This document shows, in pieces, positions 27,127-37,170 of a DNA stretch of 64,000 nucleotides. How positions within the stretch are numbered: position 1 is the stretch's first letter; every line of letters begins with the position of its first letter. A program made the translations under genes and the position numbers. The notes beneath the pieces are model-generated. The model was not told the DNA's origin and did not search any database. It was given only the letters and a program-made list of their open reading frames with translations. The stretch spans positions 1 to 64,000 of the forward strand of contig CANRFR010000001.1 in assembly GCA_947629945.1 (NCBI GenBank), in the 5' to 3' direction. This DNA comes from an uncultured Clostridia bacterium (GTDB taxonomy: Bacteria > Bacillota > Clostridia > Oscillospirales > Ruminococcaceae).

Positions 27127-29646
27127 TCAGTGGGTGTCAAACCACGAGCGTCCGCTTTTTGCGTCGACGATCAGCGGCACCGACAGCTCCGCCGCCGCCT
27201 GCATTTCCTCTCTGAGAATTTGCAGAGCCTTGTCAGCCTGTTTCTCGGGCGCTTCCACGATAAGCTCGTCGTGTACTTGAAGAATTAGACGAGCCTCGAG
27301 CAGCTCCGCTTTCAGCCGTTTGTAAACGCGTATCATCGCAATCTTGATAATGTCTGCGGCAGTGCCCTGAATGGGCGTGTTCATCGCTATGCGCTGCCCC
27401 AGCGCCTTAACCACTTTGTTGGAGGACAGTATCTCGGGGATAAACCGTCTCCGACCGAACATCGTCACAGCGTAACCGTCCGCTTCGGCAGAGGATTTCA
27501 CGCGCTCCATATAAGCCTTGACTCCAGAAAAATGCGTAAGATAATCGTCAATGTAACGTTTTGCGTCCGCAACCGTAGTGCCGATGTCTTTGGCGAGCGA
27601 GAACGCGCCTATACCGTAAACGATACCGAAATTTACCGCCTTAGCCTTGCGGCGAAGGTCGGGGTCGGATTGCCCCGCCGTTTTGCGGAACACGCTTTCG
27701 GCGGTTTCCGCGTGAATGTCGCGGTTCTGTTTAAACGTATCTATCATCACTTTATCATCTGAAAGCGACGCCAGCACGCGCAGCTCTATCTGCGAGTAGT
27801 CCGCGTCGCAAAGCACGTAACCGTCGCCAGCCACAAAGAACTTGCGGAAATTGCGCCCAAGCTCCGTCCGCACGGGAATGTTCTGTATATTAGGCTCCGC
27901 CGAACTTATTCTGCCCGTTCGTGTCTCAGTCTGCTTGAAAGTCGTATACATTCTGCTGTCGGGCGCGACGGCGTTTTGCAGCCCCTTAACGTAGGTGTTA
28001 TAGAGCTTCGTAAGTTTTCTGTATTCCAACAGCGGCTTAATTATCGGGTGCTTGTCGATAAGCCCCTCAAGCGTTTCACTGTCCGTGGAGTAGCCCGTTT
28101 TGCGCTTTTTACCCGCGGGAAGTCCCAGCTCTTCAAAAAGCACCGCAGAAAGCTGCTTCGGACTGCCGAGATTAAACTTGCGTCCCGCAAGCGAACACAC
28201 CTCGTCCTCCAGTTCGGCGATACGCGGACGTATCTCGTCGCCGAATTTCGCCAAACTTTCGCAGTCCATAGCTATTCCATAGTGCTCCATAGAAGCCAGC
28301 ACCTCGGAAAGCGGTATCTCGATGTCGCGCAGAACTTTCAGCATACCCGCAGAGCAAATCTCCGTATAAAGAGCCTTGTTAAGCTCGATAAGCGATTTTA
28401 CAGGCTCGTCTTTGCGGAATTCTATTGAATACTTTCCGCAAAGACGCTCGATTTCGTAGTCCGAAGCGTTCACGTCCAGCAGATAAGCCGCCAACGTCAT
28501 ATCAAATGTAACGCACGGCGGTTTAATGTCAAGATTTATACATTTTGTATAAAAAGTTTTTGAGTTTTCCGTGTGTATACTATCGGCGCTTTCCAGAATT
28601 GACTTGACGTCTCCGTCCATTTGCTCCGTTCCGCGATAAACGACTATCTCATCATTTAAGATTAGCACGTTCAGAGTGTTCTCGTCATAAGGCTCGGTAT
28701 CTGCGGTGACCGAGTGTGCGCTTTCGTTGTTTTCCGATTTTTGTGTGGAGCCTTTGGCGGCTGTTATCTCGACTTTATTTCCCGCAACGCTCTCCAACCC
28801 CAGCTTCTTCACAGCGGAGTTCATTCCAAGCTCGCGCAGAATACCGACGAGCGCGGCTTTGTCGCCGCCTTTGACCTCGTAGTCGTCAAGCTTCTCGGAA
28901 ACGGGAGCCGTAAGGCATATCTCACCGAGCGTTCGCGACAGCTCCGCGCTTTCGCGGCCTTTTTCCAGCTTCGTGCGAACGCCTTTTGTTATATCGAGTT
29001 GTGATAAATTGTCGAAAATATACTCTATGTTATGATATTTTTGGATAAGTCCGAGCGCCGTTTTCTCGCCGATACCAGCAACGCCCGGGATATTGTCGGA
29101 GCTGTCGCCCATCAGCGCCTTGACCTCCAACATTTCGCGCGGCGAGACCCCATAGACCTCCGCTATCTTATCGGGAGTGTAAAATACGTCCTCCTTGTTG
29201 GAAGCAAGCCGCACGGTGACGCGCTCGTTCACTAGCTGAAAGCTGTCGCGGTCGCCCGTCATAATAACGCAGTCCGCGTCCTGTTCATAGGCGGCGCGCG
29301 AGAGCGTTCCGATGATGTCGTCAGCTTCGTAACCCTCGCGTTCCGTTACGGTCACACCCAGCGCTTTCAGGATATCCTTTATGAGCGGCATTTGCGCGGC
29401 GAGTTCATCGGGCATTGCGTGGCGCGTTCCCTTATACTCGGCGTATAATTTGTGCCGAAATGTCGGAGCTTTCAAATCAAACGCCGCGCAAATTCTGTCG
29501 GGCTGTTCCTCTTTAATAAGCTTCATATAAATGTTCATAAAGCCCGTAAGCGCGTTTGTCGGCACGCCCTTTGGAGACGTCAGCAGACGTATTCCGTAAA
29601 ACGCGCGGTTCATTATACTGTTTCCATCGATCAGTAAAAGCTTCAT
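27127..29646 (-). CDS. polA: DNA polymerase I
   Basis: 5'-3' exonuclease N-terminus (MKLLLIDGNSIMNRAFYG); DADYSQIELRVLA; VNFGIVYGIGAFSL; QVHDELIVEAP. Confidence 0.97.
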   Translation of the reverse strand: MKLLLIDGNSIMNRAFYGIRLLTSPKGVPTNALTGFMNIYMKLIKEEQPDRICAAFDLKAPTFRHKLYAEYKGTRHAMPDELAAQMPLIKDILKALGVTVTEREGYEADDIIGTLSRAAYEQDADCVIMTGDRDSFQLVNERVTVRLASNKEDVFYTPDKIAEVYGVSPREMLEVKALMGDSSDNIPGVAGIGEKTALGLIQKYHNIEYIFDNLSQLDITKGVRTKLEKGRESAELSRTLGEICLTAPVSEKLDDYEVKGGDKAALVGILRELGMNSAVKKLGLESVAGNKVEITAAKGSTQKSENNESAHSVTADTEPYDENTLNVLILNDEIVVYRGTEQMDGDVKSILESADSIHTENSKTFYTKCINLDIKPPCVTFDMTLAAYLLDVNASDYEIERLCGKYSIEFRKDEPVKSLIELNKALYTEICSAGMLKVLRDIEIPLSEVLASMEHYGIAMDCESLAKFGDEIRPRIAELEDEVCSLAGRKFNLGSPKQLSAVLFEELGLPAGKKRKTGYSTDSETLEGLIDKHPIIKPLLEYRKLTKLYNTYVKGLQNAVAPDSRMYTTFKQTETRTGRISSAEPNIQNIPVRTELGRNFRKFFVAGDGYVLCDADYSQIELRVLASLSDDKVMIDTFKQNRDIHAETAESVFRKTAGQSDPDLRRKAKAVNFGIVYGIGAFSLAKDIGTTVADAKRYIDDYLTHFSGVKAYMERVKSSAEADGYAVTMFGRRRFIPEILSSNKVVKALGQRIAMNTPIQGTAADIIKIAMIRVYKRLKAELLEARLILQVHDELIVEAPEKQADKALQILREEMQAAAELSVPLIVDAKSGRSWFDTH

Positions 29647-30287
29647 TTTGACGTACCCCTTTCATCACTGCACAAAATACCCTTCAGTTTATCCGAAAGC
29701 TCTTTGAATTCGCTTTTCGGCGGCGGTACGGCAATCGGTTCCTCCGGCAAATCCGGCAGTTCGGGTATATCGGGAGCCATCGTATCCGCCGCGGGCGTAA
29801 AACTCGGCAGCTTTGAGAAATGCTCGCGCTTTAGTTTTCCGAGAGGAAAGCTTTCAAGATACGCGCGGAAATACGCCGCAAAAAATGCTGCAAGAGCCGT
29901 AAGAGCAGTTACAACAGAGAGTACGGCTATCGCCAAAAGCGCCGGTTCGTTGTTTCCGAGCGCTCTCGTGATGAACATTGCTGCAGCGAACGCGCCGTCT
30001 CCGCAGAAAAGCAAGACTTTAAATGCCACCATATCACCTACCGAGAGGAACGCCGTTCCCACAAGGATGATTTCACACACCGCTGTTGACGCTATCACCG
30101 CCGCGCCCGTACGCAGCGCCGCCGCAAGGACTATGCAGACTGCGGCAACCGCGAGATGAATATAGAAGCAAAGTCGTATAAACCGCCGAAATTTGGATAT
30201 CTTCCGTGTTCGTGCTGCGTTAAAATCCTCTTCGATATTACCCGCTGTATAAAAATGAAGAAGTTTTCGTTCAATGGTATTGTTCAT
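29643..30287 (-). CDS. Hypothetical membrane protein
   Basis: About four TM segments; start coupled upstream of polA. Confidence 0.6.
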   Translation of the reverse strand: MNNTIERKLLHFYTAGNIEEDFNAARTRKISKFRRFIRLCFYIHLAVAAVCIVLAAALRTGAAVIASTAVCEIILVGTAFLSVGDMVAFKVLLFCGDGAFAAAMFITRALGNNEPALLAIAVLSVVTALTALAAFFAAYFRAYLESFPLGKLKREHFSKLPSFTPAADTMAPDIPELPDLPEEPIAVPPPKSEFKELSDKLKGILCSDERGTSK

Positions 30288-30306
30288 ATTGGCTCCCGGT
30301 TTTAAT

Positions 30307-32229
30307 TTAAATAATTTCATCAAGCTCTTTGAGCCAAAGCGCTGCTGCCGCGTCCGATGGCATTCGCCAGTCGCCGCGCGGCGAGAGCGTCACCGAGCCG
30401 ACTTTCACGCCGTCCGGCAGACAGCTCCGCTTAAACTGCTGCGAGAAAAATCTGCGGTAGAACGTCTTTTCCCATTTGAGTATCGTTGCGTCGTCAAACT
30501 CCCCCGCGAACGCGTTTTTCGCCAGCCTGAACACCTTTTTAGGCGGGAACGCCCAGCGTATGCCGTTGTAAAGGAAGAAGTCGTGCAGTTCGTAAGGTCC
30601 CACCAGATCCTCGGTTATTTGGGATATCTCGCCGTCCTTTGGAGGTATCAGCTCCGGCGAAACGGGCGTATTGAATATGTCCAGAAGAACTTTCTTGAGT
30701 TCTTCATTTCCGCAAGTCATTGCGTAAAAGTAAACAATATGCCTTACCAACGTTTTCGGTACGGACGAATTTACGCCGTACATACTCATGTGATCGCCGT
30801 TGTAGGTCGCCCAACCGAGCGCCAGTTCGGATAAATCGCCCGTGCCGATGACCATTCCGCCATCTTTGTTTGCGATATCCATTAAAACTTGAGTGCGCTC
30901 GCGGGCTTGACCGTTCTCGTAAGTTACATCGTGAACATTCTCGTCCTGTCCGATATCCTTAAAGTGAGAGCGCACGCTATCGGAAATATCGATAACGCGC
31001 AAGTCCGTGCCGAGAATGCCGCACAGCTTCTCCGCGTTGGACTTAGTGCGCTTTGTAGTGCCGAAGCACGGCATTGTGACAGTGATGATATCGTGAGCCG
31101 AACGTCCGAGCAGCTTCATAGCCTCCACGCATACAAGCAGAGCCAGACAACTGTCCAACCCGCCCGAAATGCCCACGACTACAGACTTGCAGTTTGTGTG
31201 TTCAATCCGTTTTGAAAGTCCGTGCGCCTGCATAGTCAAAATGTCGCGGCAGCGTTTCGCTTTTTCGTCCTCCTGCGACGGCACGAACGGGCGCGGTTCA
31301 AATTTCCGAGTAAGTTCGGTAATGCGCGGCTCCATATTGAACCATATCTCCTGAATATCTTCGCTGTTTGCTTGGAACGACGTGTTGCGCTGACGTTCAA
31401 GCGCCATTTTCCGCACGTCTATTTCGCTTATCGTAAGACCCGTAGTGAACAGTTCGCTTTCGGCAAGCACCGCTCCGTTTTCGGCTATCATACGCTTGCC
31501 GCCGAATACGAGGTCTTGGGTGCTCTCGCCGTCGCCAGCGGACGCGAAAATATATCCGCAGAGCAGTCGTGCGGACTGCCCCGAAACTAACTCGCGGCGG
31601 TACAAGTCCTTGCCTATCGTTTCATTGGAAGCAGACAAGTTCGCGATTATCGTTGCTCCGCCAAGCGCCAATTTAATGGACGGCGGTTCGGGCGACCACA
31701 AGTCCTCGCATATTTCCACAGCGAACTTAAAATCGGTGAACTCCGCGCACACAAAAACAAGATTTGTGCCAAACTCGCGGTACTCGCCGTCCAACGTAAT
31801 GGGGTGATACGCCTTGTCGTCGGGTGCGGGCGTAAATTGCCGCATTTCATAGAACTCGTTGTAGTTCGGGAGATATTTCTTAGGCACAACGCCCTTTATT
31901 TCGCCGCTTTGGAATATCACCGCGCAATTATACAGTTTGCCATATCCATCGTGCACCAATGGACAGCCCACCGTCACGAGCATATCCGAGCCTTTGCTCG
32001 CTTTTACGATACGCGAAAGTGCCGCCTTCGCTCCGTCAAGCAGAGTTTTTTGATAAAACAGATCGTGGCAAGTATAGCCCGTAACGCACAGCTCCGGGAA
32101 TACAAGTATATTCACGCCCTTGGCTTTTGCTTCATTCATCAGCGCTATTATTGCGTCCGCGTTGTATTCGCAATCCGCGACGCGTATTTTGGGCGTTGCC
32201 GCCGCGACCTTTATAAATCCATCAAACAT
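30307..32229 (-). CDS. nadE: Glutamine-dependent NAD+ synthetase
   Basis: N-terminal nitrilase domain (FPELCVTGYTC) and ISGGLDSCLALLV synthetase domain. Confidence 0.95.
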   Translation of the reverse strand: MFDGFIKVAAATPKIRVADCEYNADAIIALMNEAKAKGVNILVFPELCVTGYTCHDLFYQKTLLDGAKAALSRIVKASKGSDMLVTVGCPLVHDGYGKLYNCAVIFQSGEIKGVVPKKYLPNYNEFYEMRQFTPAPDDKAYHPITLDGEYREFGTNLVFVCAEFTDFKFAVEICEDLWSPEPPSIKLALGGATIIANLSASNETIGKDLYRRELVSGQSARLLCGYIFASAGDGESTQDLVFGGKRMIAENGAVLAESELFTTGLTISEIDVRKMALERQRNTSFQANSEDIQEIWFNMEPRITELTRKFEPRPFVPSQEDEKAKRCRDILTMQAHGLSKRIEHTNCKSVVVGISGGLDSCLALLVCVEAMKLLGRSAHDIITVTMPCFGTTKRTKSNAEKLCGILGTDLRVIDISDSVRSHFKDIGQDENVHDVTYENGQARERTQVLMDIANKDGGMVIGTGDLSELALGWATYNGDHMSMYGVNSSVPKTLVRHIVYFYAMTCGNEELKKVLLDIFNTPVSPELIPPKDGEISQITEDLVGPYELHDFFLYNGIRWAFPPKKVFRLAKNAFAGEFDDATILKWEKTFYRRFFSQQFKRSCLPDGVKVGSVTLSPRGDWRMPSDAAAALWLKELDEII

Positions 32230-32363
32230 TTTTTCTCCTTAGGCAATCTCTATAAACTCTTTGCTCTCTGCTCCGTTGTACAGCTAAAATTAAATTTATT
32301 CTTTGCATATCACAACATACCATTTTAATTATACACCATTCCGCACGTTTTATCAATAGGAAA

Positions 32364-32397
32364 AACGAAAAGCCCCGTGTTGAACGGGACTTTTTGT
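32364..32397 (-). terminator. Intrinsic terminator for PocR-MCP gene
   Basis: aaaaagtcccgttcaacacggggcttttcgttttt on minus strand. Confidence 0.65.
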
Positions 32398-32423
32398 GCA
32401 TATTTACTAAATTTATCCAATAA

Positions 32424-33449
32424 TTATTGATGTGCCGCTTGAGCCGCCTTTTCGGCTTCGGCAGCCGCCACGGAGATATCGTTCATCGAATCGGAAATGT
32501 TCTCAATATCGCTGAAAAGCGTACGAATTTGGTTGTTAATTTCGTTCATCGATTTCTTGATACCCGCCAGCGTGTGCTCAATCTCGGTGGCTTGCTTGCT
32601 GTTCTTATCGGCAAGAGTGCGCACCTCCTGCGCGATAACGTTAAAGCCCGCACCCGCAGAACCCGCGCGTTTCGCTTCAATAGACGCGTTAAAGCCGATA
32701 AGCGTGAGCTGCGTAGACGCGTTCTCAATGGTCTTTACGAAAGCGTCAGTGTTGTCGACGGATTTCACGGAGCGCGCAACAGCTTCCTTAATGTGCTCGC
32801 AGTCGCGTTCGATACATTCCACGGCGTTCACGGCGTCGCTGATTTTCTGACCAAACGCGGAAGCGGAGGAGGCTCCGTCCAAATCAATACGCGCCTCTTC
32901 AGCTCTCTTTGCAGAAAGCGTCCGCATATAACCCGATTCAGCCATTTCGCTGACCATTTGCGAAAGCAGCTCCGCCGCTGCGGCAACGCGCTGTTCCGGC
33001 ATAACTTCCATCTTGCCGGCTGCTGCGGAGTATTCCGTGGCGGAGATGCCGAGATTTTTTGCGTTAGAAGCGTTTTGGCGCTCGTTGGGCTTTGTCGTGA
33101 AAACCTGTCCGCCGATTATAACGCCCACGCATACTCCGCGAACAACTACGGGCACTGCGAACTCGGCGGCTCCGGTGCGGCAAACCTCCGTTGCGGGACG
33201 CAGCAAGTGCTTTGCTGTATCGATTAGTTTGCGGCTAAAGGTTTTGCAATGTTCCGCGCCCATAGTCGACCGCTTCACGCAGTTCGCGCAAAAGTCGGGC
33301 TGACCGCACCAATATGTAGAGCTTGAAACATCCTCGTCCTTGCCCAAAGCCGCCGCAGACATCCCCGTTGCCTCCGAAAAAGATTCCATAAGTGAGCGCA
33401 GCGCACTCGATTCGATTACATCGTTAAGTTTGAGATCTTCAATTTCCAT
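32424..33449 (-). CDS. Soluble chemoreceptor-like protein: PocR sensor + MCP signalling domain
   Basis: PocR-like (YWCGQPDFCANCVKRSTMGAEHCKTF...VCVGVIIGGQVFT), MCP tip-like LTLIGFNASIEAKRAGSAGAGFNVIAQEVRTLAD; no TM. Confidence 0.85.
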   Translation of the reverse strand: MEIEDLKLNDVIESSALRSLMESFSEATGMSAAALGKDEDVSSSTYWCGQPDFCANCVKRSTMGAEHCKTFSRKLIDTAKHLLRPATEVCRTGAAEFAVPVVVRGVCVGVIIGGQVFTTKPNERQNASNAKNLGISATEYSAAAGKMEVMPEQRVAAAAELLSQMVSEMAESGYMRTLSAKRAEEARIDLDGASSASAFGQKISDAVNAVECIERDCEHIKEAVARSVKSVDNTDAFVKTIENASTQLTLIGFNASIEAKRAGSAGAGFNVIAQEVRTLADKNSKQATEIEHTLAGIKKSMNEINNQIRTLFSDIENISDSMNDISVAAAEAEKAAQAAHQ

Positions 33450-33705
33450 TTTTTTACTCCCGAATCGGTTTTAAAAACCGTTGTTGTTATAAATTTTACA
33501 TAAAACAACTTGCTTGTTTTGTAATACATTTATTATACTACTGTTGCTAAAATAAATCAAGGGGATTTTTCTATATTTGGACAATTTGAACAAAATAAAC
33601 CGCGTCGTTTTTGCTATTTAGCAGTATAAATTTTTTTCGGAGAAAATACAGAAGCGGCTGCGGCGGCAGAAAACGGCAAGTTCTATGATTTTATCCAAAA
33701 AACCC

Positions 33706-33734
33706 TTGAAAAAAAATCGGAAATGTAGTATAAT
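33706..33734 (+). promoter_or_regulatory. Promoter
   Basis: TTGAAA - 17 bp - TATAAT. Confidence 0.65.
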
Positions 33735-33803
33735 ATATATTGTGTATATTTCGGCGTTCCGTCCATCGGCGCGTCAACGGACTTTTAAAATCGGAGGTTT
33801 GTT

Positions 33804-34430
33804 ATGGAGTTTATCAGCGAGCGAACCGCGTATACGATGATTTCCGATACAGTAGTCAAAGCGGGGGTTTCTCTGTTCAACGCGGTAAAATACGTTTATA
33901 TGATAGCCGACAAGGATTTTTACAATATCAGCGTAAAGGACATTTTCAAGATAACCTTAAAGAACATCACGGACACCGCCGCTCTCTACAATACAGGCAT
34001 TAAGCTTGACAAAGAACGCTGCCGTGAGATGAGTTCGCCGGAGTACGAGCGCGTTTTGTCGCTTATGGTGTATTCGTTCGCGGTGCGGCTGCCAATGCTC
34101 AAGGATGTGAAAACGCCGTCGGGATCGCTTACCGACAAGCAGATAAAGACCATCTACGATATGGCAATATCAAAGGGCGCGGGTAATTTTGAAAACGTTA
34201 TCACCGACGATTTCGAGGAGATACGCCGTATGGTGAAGCTGGGAAGAGCTGTTCCCGCTTATGACGCGGAGTGGTACAAAAGCTATATATACGGATATGT
34301 ACCGGCTCTGGCGGCGGTCAACAATCGGAATATGTTTCTGTTGGGCTGCTGCGACATTTTGTTCACGTTGTTTTACGGCGCTCTTGAGGAACAGCTTGAA
34401 GCGCTGCTGAATAAGCTGTCGGGAACTTGA
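33804..34430 (+). CDS. Hypothetical protein
   Basis: ATG with ggagg RBS, promoter upstream. Confidence 0.65.
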   Translation: MEFISERTAYTMISDTVVKAGVSLFNAVKYVYMIADKDFYNISVKDIFKITLKNITDTAALYNTGIKLDKERCREMSSPEYERVLSLMVYSFAVRLPMLKDVKTPSGSLTDKQIKTIYDMAISKGAGNFENVITDDFEEIRRMVKLGRAVPAYDAEWYKSYIYGYVPALAAVNNRNMFLLGCCDILFTLFYGALEEQLEALLNKLSGT

Positions 34431-34458
34431 TGTTTCCGAAAAAGGAGGAGGCTCGATA

Positions 34459-35292
34459 ATGGTAAAAATTTGCGCCGACAGCGTCTGCGACCTGTCGGAG
34501 GAGTTGAAAAAGCGCTATGACATAAGCGTTGTGCCGCTTTATGTAAACGCGGACGGCAAGGCTTTCAAGGACGGCGTTGAGATAACGCAGAAAGACGTGT
34601 TCAAGCACTACCGTGAAACGGGGAATTTGTGCTCCACAGCAGCCGTGAACGTTGAGGATTTCAAAACGTTTTTTGAGAAAGAGCTTAAAGGCTATGACGA
34701 ACTTATTATTATCACTATCAGTTCGGAATTCTCGGGTTGTTTTCAGAACGCCAACATAGCCGCCGAGGATTTCCCGAATGTCCGCGTTGTGGATTCCCGA
34801 AATTTGTCGACGGGCGAGGGGCTGGTGGCTGTTTCGGCAGCTAAATTGGCTCAGCGGGGGCTTTCGGCGGACGAGATAGTCGGCAAACTTTCGGGAATTA
34901 TACCGAAAGTGGACGCGTCGTTTTTCGTTGCGAACGTTGAATATCTGCATAAGGGCGGGCGGTGCTCGTCTATCGCGGCTCTCGGAGCAAATCTGTTGAA
35001 ATTAAAGCCGTGTATCGAGGTTCGCGGCGGTAAAATGACGGTGTCGAAAAAATACCGCGGCAGCATTGAAAAGACGATACAAAATTACATTAAGGATCGT
35101 CTGGAAAACGCCGACGTCGACGATGATTTGATTTTCATAACCCACACCACCTCTAAGGAAAATACCGAGCTTGCCGCGCGTGAGATCAAAAAGTACAAGA
35201 ACTTCAAGGAGATTGACGCTACCGACGCGGGGTGCACGGTGGCGTGTCATTGCGGAGAGGACACGCTCGGGATACTGTTTATCCGCAAGTGA
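34459..35292 (+). CDS. DegV-family fatty-acid-binding protein
   Basis: MVKICADSVCDLSEE; SSEFSGCFQNA; VDSRNLSTGEG; LHKGGRCS. Confidence 0.93.
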   Translation: MVKICADSVCDLSEELKKRYDISVVPLYVNADGKAFKDGVEITQKDVFKHYRETGNLCSTAAVNVEDFKTFFEKELKGYDELIIITISSEFSGCFQNANIAAEDFPNVRVVDSRNLSTGEGLVAVSAAKLAQRGLSADEIVGKLSGIIPKVDASFFVANVEYLHKGGRCSSIAALGANLLKLKPCIEVRGGKMTVSKKYRGSIEKTIQNYIKDRLENADVDDDLIFITHTTSKENTELAAREIKKYKNFKEIDATDAGCTVACHCGEDTLGILFIRK

Positions 35293-35420
35293 GGTGCGCT
35301 GTGCTCCGAACGCGGCGGGAGACCGGATGTCACGGCGGAACGAATTCTCGCCGAACGGCTGCACAGCTTTCGGGTAATAGAGACGAGCCGTCGAGCATAT
35401 AATGTCACGAGGTGATTTTT

Positions 35421-35822
35421 ATGCAGAATATACAAACGGTCGGAAAGTATTCGTTTATTAAACAGGACAGACCTGTTCTTAAAGCGGAGCTTCGCGGCGG
35501 CGCCGAGTTTCCGAATCTTCACGGGGACGTTTATGTTTACACTTTGCCCTCGGGAATTTATATTCAGGGAGATTTTGAGGGCTTGCCCGTAACGGAGGAG
35601 CTGCCGTTTCACGTTCACGATGGTCTGATGTGCGAGGAGCATGGCGAGAAGATATTGTTGCTGCCCGATGTGATGTCGGACGCGGAGGGCGCCGCTTCGG
35701 CGCAAATCTACCTTGACCGTGTTAATTCCACGCAGATAGCGGGCAAACCGATCGTTATGCATCTTCATCGCGGAGATAAAGATGTTGAATTGGCTTGCGG
35801 GCTTTTGGAGCGCGTTTTGTGA
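35421..35822 (+). CDS. Minimal superoxide dismutase (Cu/Zn SodC-like) fold protein
   Basis: GDVYVYTLPSGIYIQGDFEGLP...FHVHDGLMC...LPDVMSDAEGAASAQIYLDRVNSTQIAGKPIVMHLHRGD..ACGLLER. Confidence 0.6.
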   Translation: MQNIQTVGKYSFIKQDRPVLKAELRGGAEFPNLHGDVYVYTLPSGIYIQGDFEGLPVTEELPFHVHDGLMCEEHGEKILLLPDVMSDAEGAASAQIYLDRVNSTQIAGKPIVMHLHRGDKDVELACGLLERVL

Positions 35823-35916
35823 AACCGTAATGCCGTCGTAATCGGGCGTTACGGAACTTTTTAAAAGGAAAGTGTTCCCGTAATGAGGGAAAAATAAAAT
35901 TAAGGAGAAAACAAAA

Positions 35917-37170
35917 ATGAGTGAAGTGAGAGACGAAACTTTGTGGGAAAGCGGCGAACGCAAGATTGAGTGGGTAAAGCGCAATATGCCGCTGCTTAAC
36001 GGTATTGAGAAAGAGTTCGCGGCGGAAAAGCCGTTCGCGGGAAAGAAAGTCGCGCTTTCGGTGCATTTGGAGGCTAAGACCGCGTATCTGTGCAAGGTGC
36101 TTGCGGCGGGCGGCGCAGAAATGTTCGTAACTGGCTCGAATCCTCTTTCCACACAGGACGACGTGGCGGCGGCGCTGGCTCACGACGGACTTAACGTGTT
36201 CGCGTGGCACGGCGCTACGGACGAGGAGTATCACGCGCACATCGCGAAAGTTATCGAGGCGGCGCCGAACATCATCATAGACGACGGCGGAGATTTGGTG
36301 AACCTGATACACAACGAGCGTCCCGACCTTATCACGAACGTGCTCGGCGGCTGCGAGGAAACTACGACGGGTATAATAAGACTGCTTGCGATGGACAAGG
36401 CAAAGGCGCTGAAGTTCCCGATGGTGCTCGTGAACGACGCGGATTGCAAGCACCTGTTTGACAACCGTTACGGTACGGGTCAGTCCGTTTGGGACGGCAT
36501 CAACCGCACGACTAACCTTATCGTAGCGGGCAAACAGGTGGTAGTCGCGGGCTACGGCTGGTGCGGAAAGGGCGTGGCTATGCGCGCTAAAGGCTTGGGC
36601 GCGGAGGTCGTCGTTACGGAGATAGATCCTATTAAGGCTATGGAAGCGGTAATGGACGGCTTCAAGGTAATGCCTATGCGTGAAGCGGCTAAAATCGGCG
36701 ACTTTTTTGTGACCGTTACGGGCTGCGCGGACGTTATCGGCGAGGAAGCTTTCAACAATATGAAAGACGGCGCTATATGCTGCAACGCGGGACATTTCGA
36801 CGTTGAGGTCAATATGGCGAAGCTCCGTGAGATCGCCGTTGACAGCTATCAGGCGCGCAATAACATTATGGGATACAAGCTGAAAAACGGCAATACGATA
36901 TTTGTCATTGCCGAGGGCAGACTTGTAAACCTTGCGGCGGGCGACGGTCACCCGGCGGAAATTATGGATATGTCTTTTGCAATTCAGGCGCTCTCCGCCG
37001 AGTATATCGCGAAGAACGCGGACAAGCTCAAGGCTCGTGAGCAAATGACGGTAAACGTACCCAAGGAAATAGACAGAAAAGTTGCCGAGCGCAAACTTGC
37101 CGCGTGGGGCTTTGAGATAGACAAGCTTACTCCCGAACAGGAGAAATATCTTGGAAGCTGGGAAGTTTGA
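35917..37170 (+). CDS. ahcY: Adenosylhomocysteinase
   Basis: SVHLEAKTAYLCKVL; GCEETTTG; NDADCKHLFDNRYGTGQSVWDGI; VAGYGWCGKGVAMRAKGLGA. Confidence 0.95.
   Translation: MSEVRDETLWESGERKIEWVKRNMPLLNGIEKEFAAEKPFAGKKVALSVHLEAKTAYLCKVLAAGGAEMFVTGSNPLSTQDDVAAALAHDGLNVFAWHGATDEEYHAHIAKVIEAAPNIIIDDGGDLVNLIHNERPDLITNVLGGCEETTTGIIRLLAMDKAKALKFPMVLVNDADCKHLFDNRYGTGQSVWDGINRTTNLIVAGKQVVVAGYGWCGKGVAMRAKGLGAEVVVTEIDPIKAMEAVMDGFKVMPMREAAKIGDFFVTVTGCADVIGEEAFNNMKDGAICCNAGHFDVEVNMAKLREIAVDSYQARNNIMGYKLKNGNTIFVIAEGRLVNLAAGDGHPAEIMDMSFAIQALSAEYIAKNADKLKAREQMTVNVPKEIDRKVAERKLAAWGFEIDKLTPEQEKYLGSWEV

Noticed and set aside
35822-35916. SAH riboswitch upstream of ahcY
   Set aside because: I could not match the known SAH riboswitch core; kept only as an unclassified structured leader.
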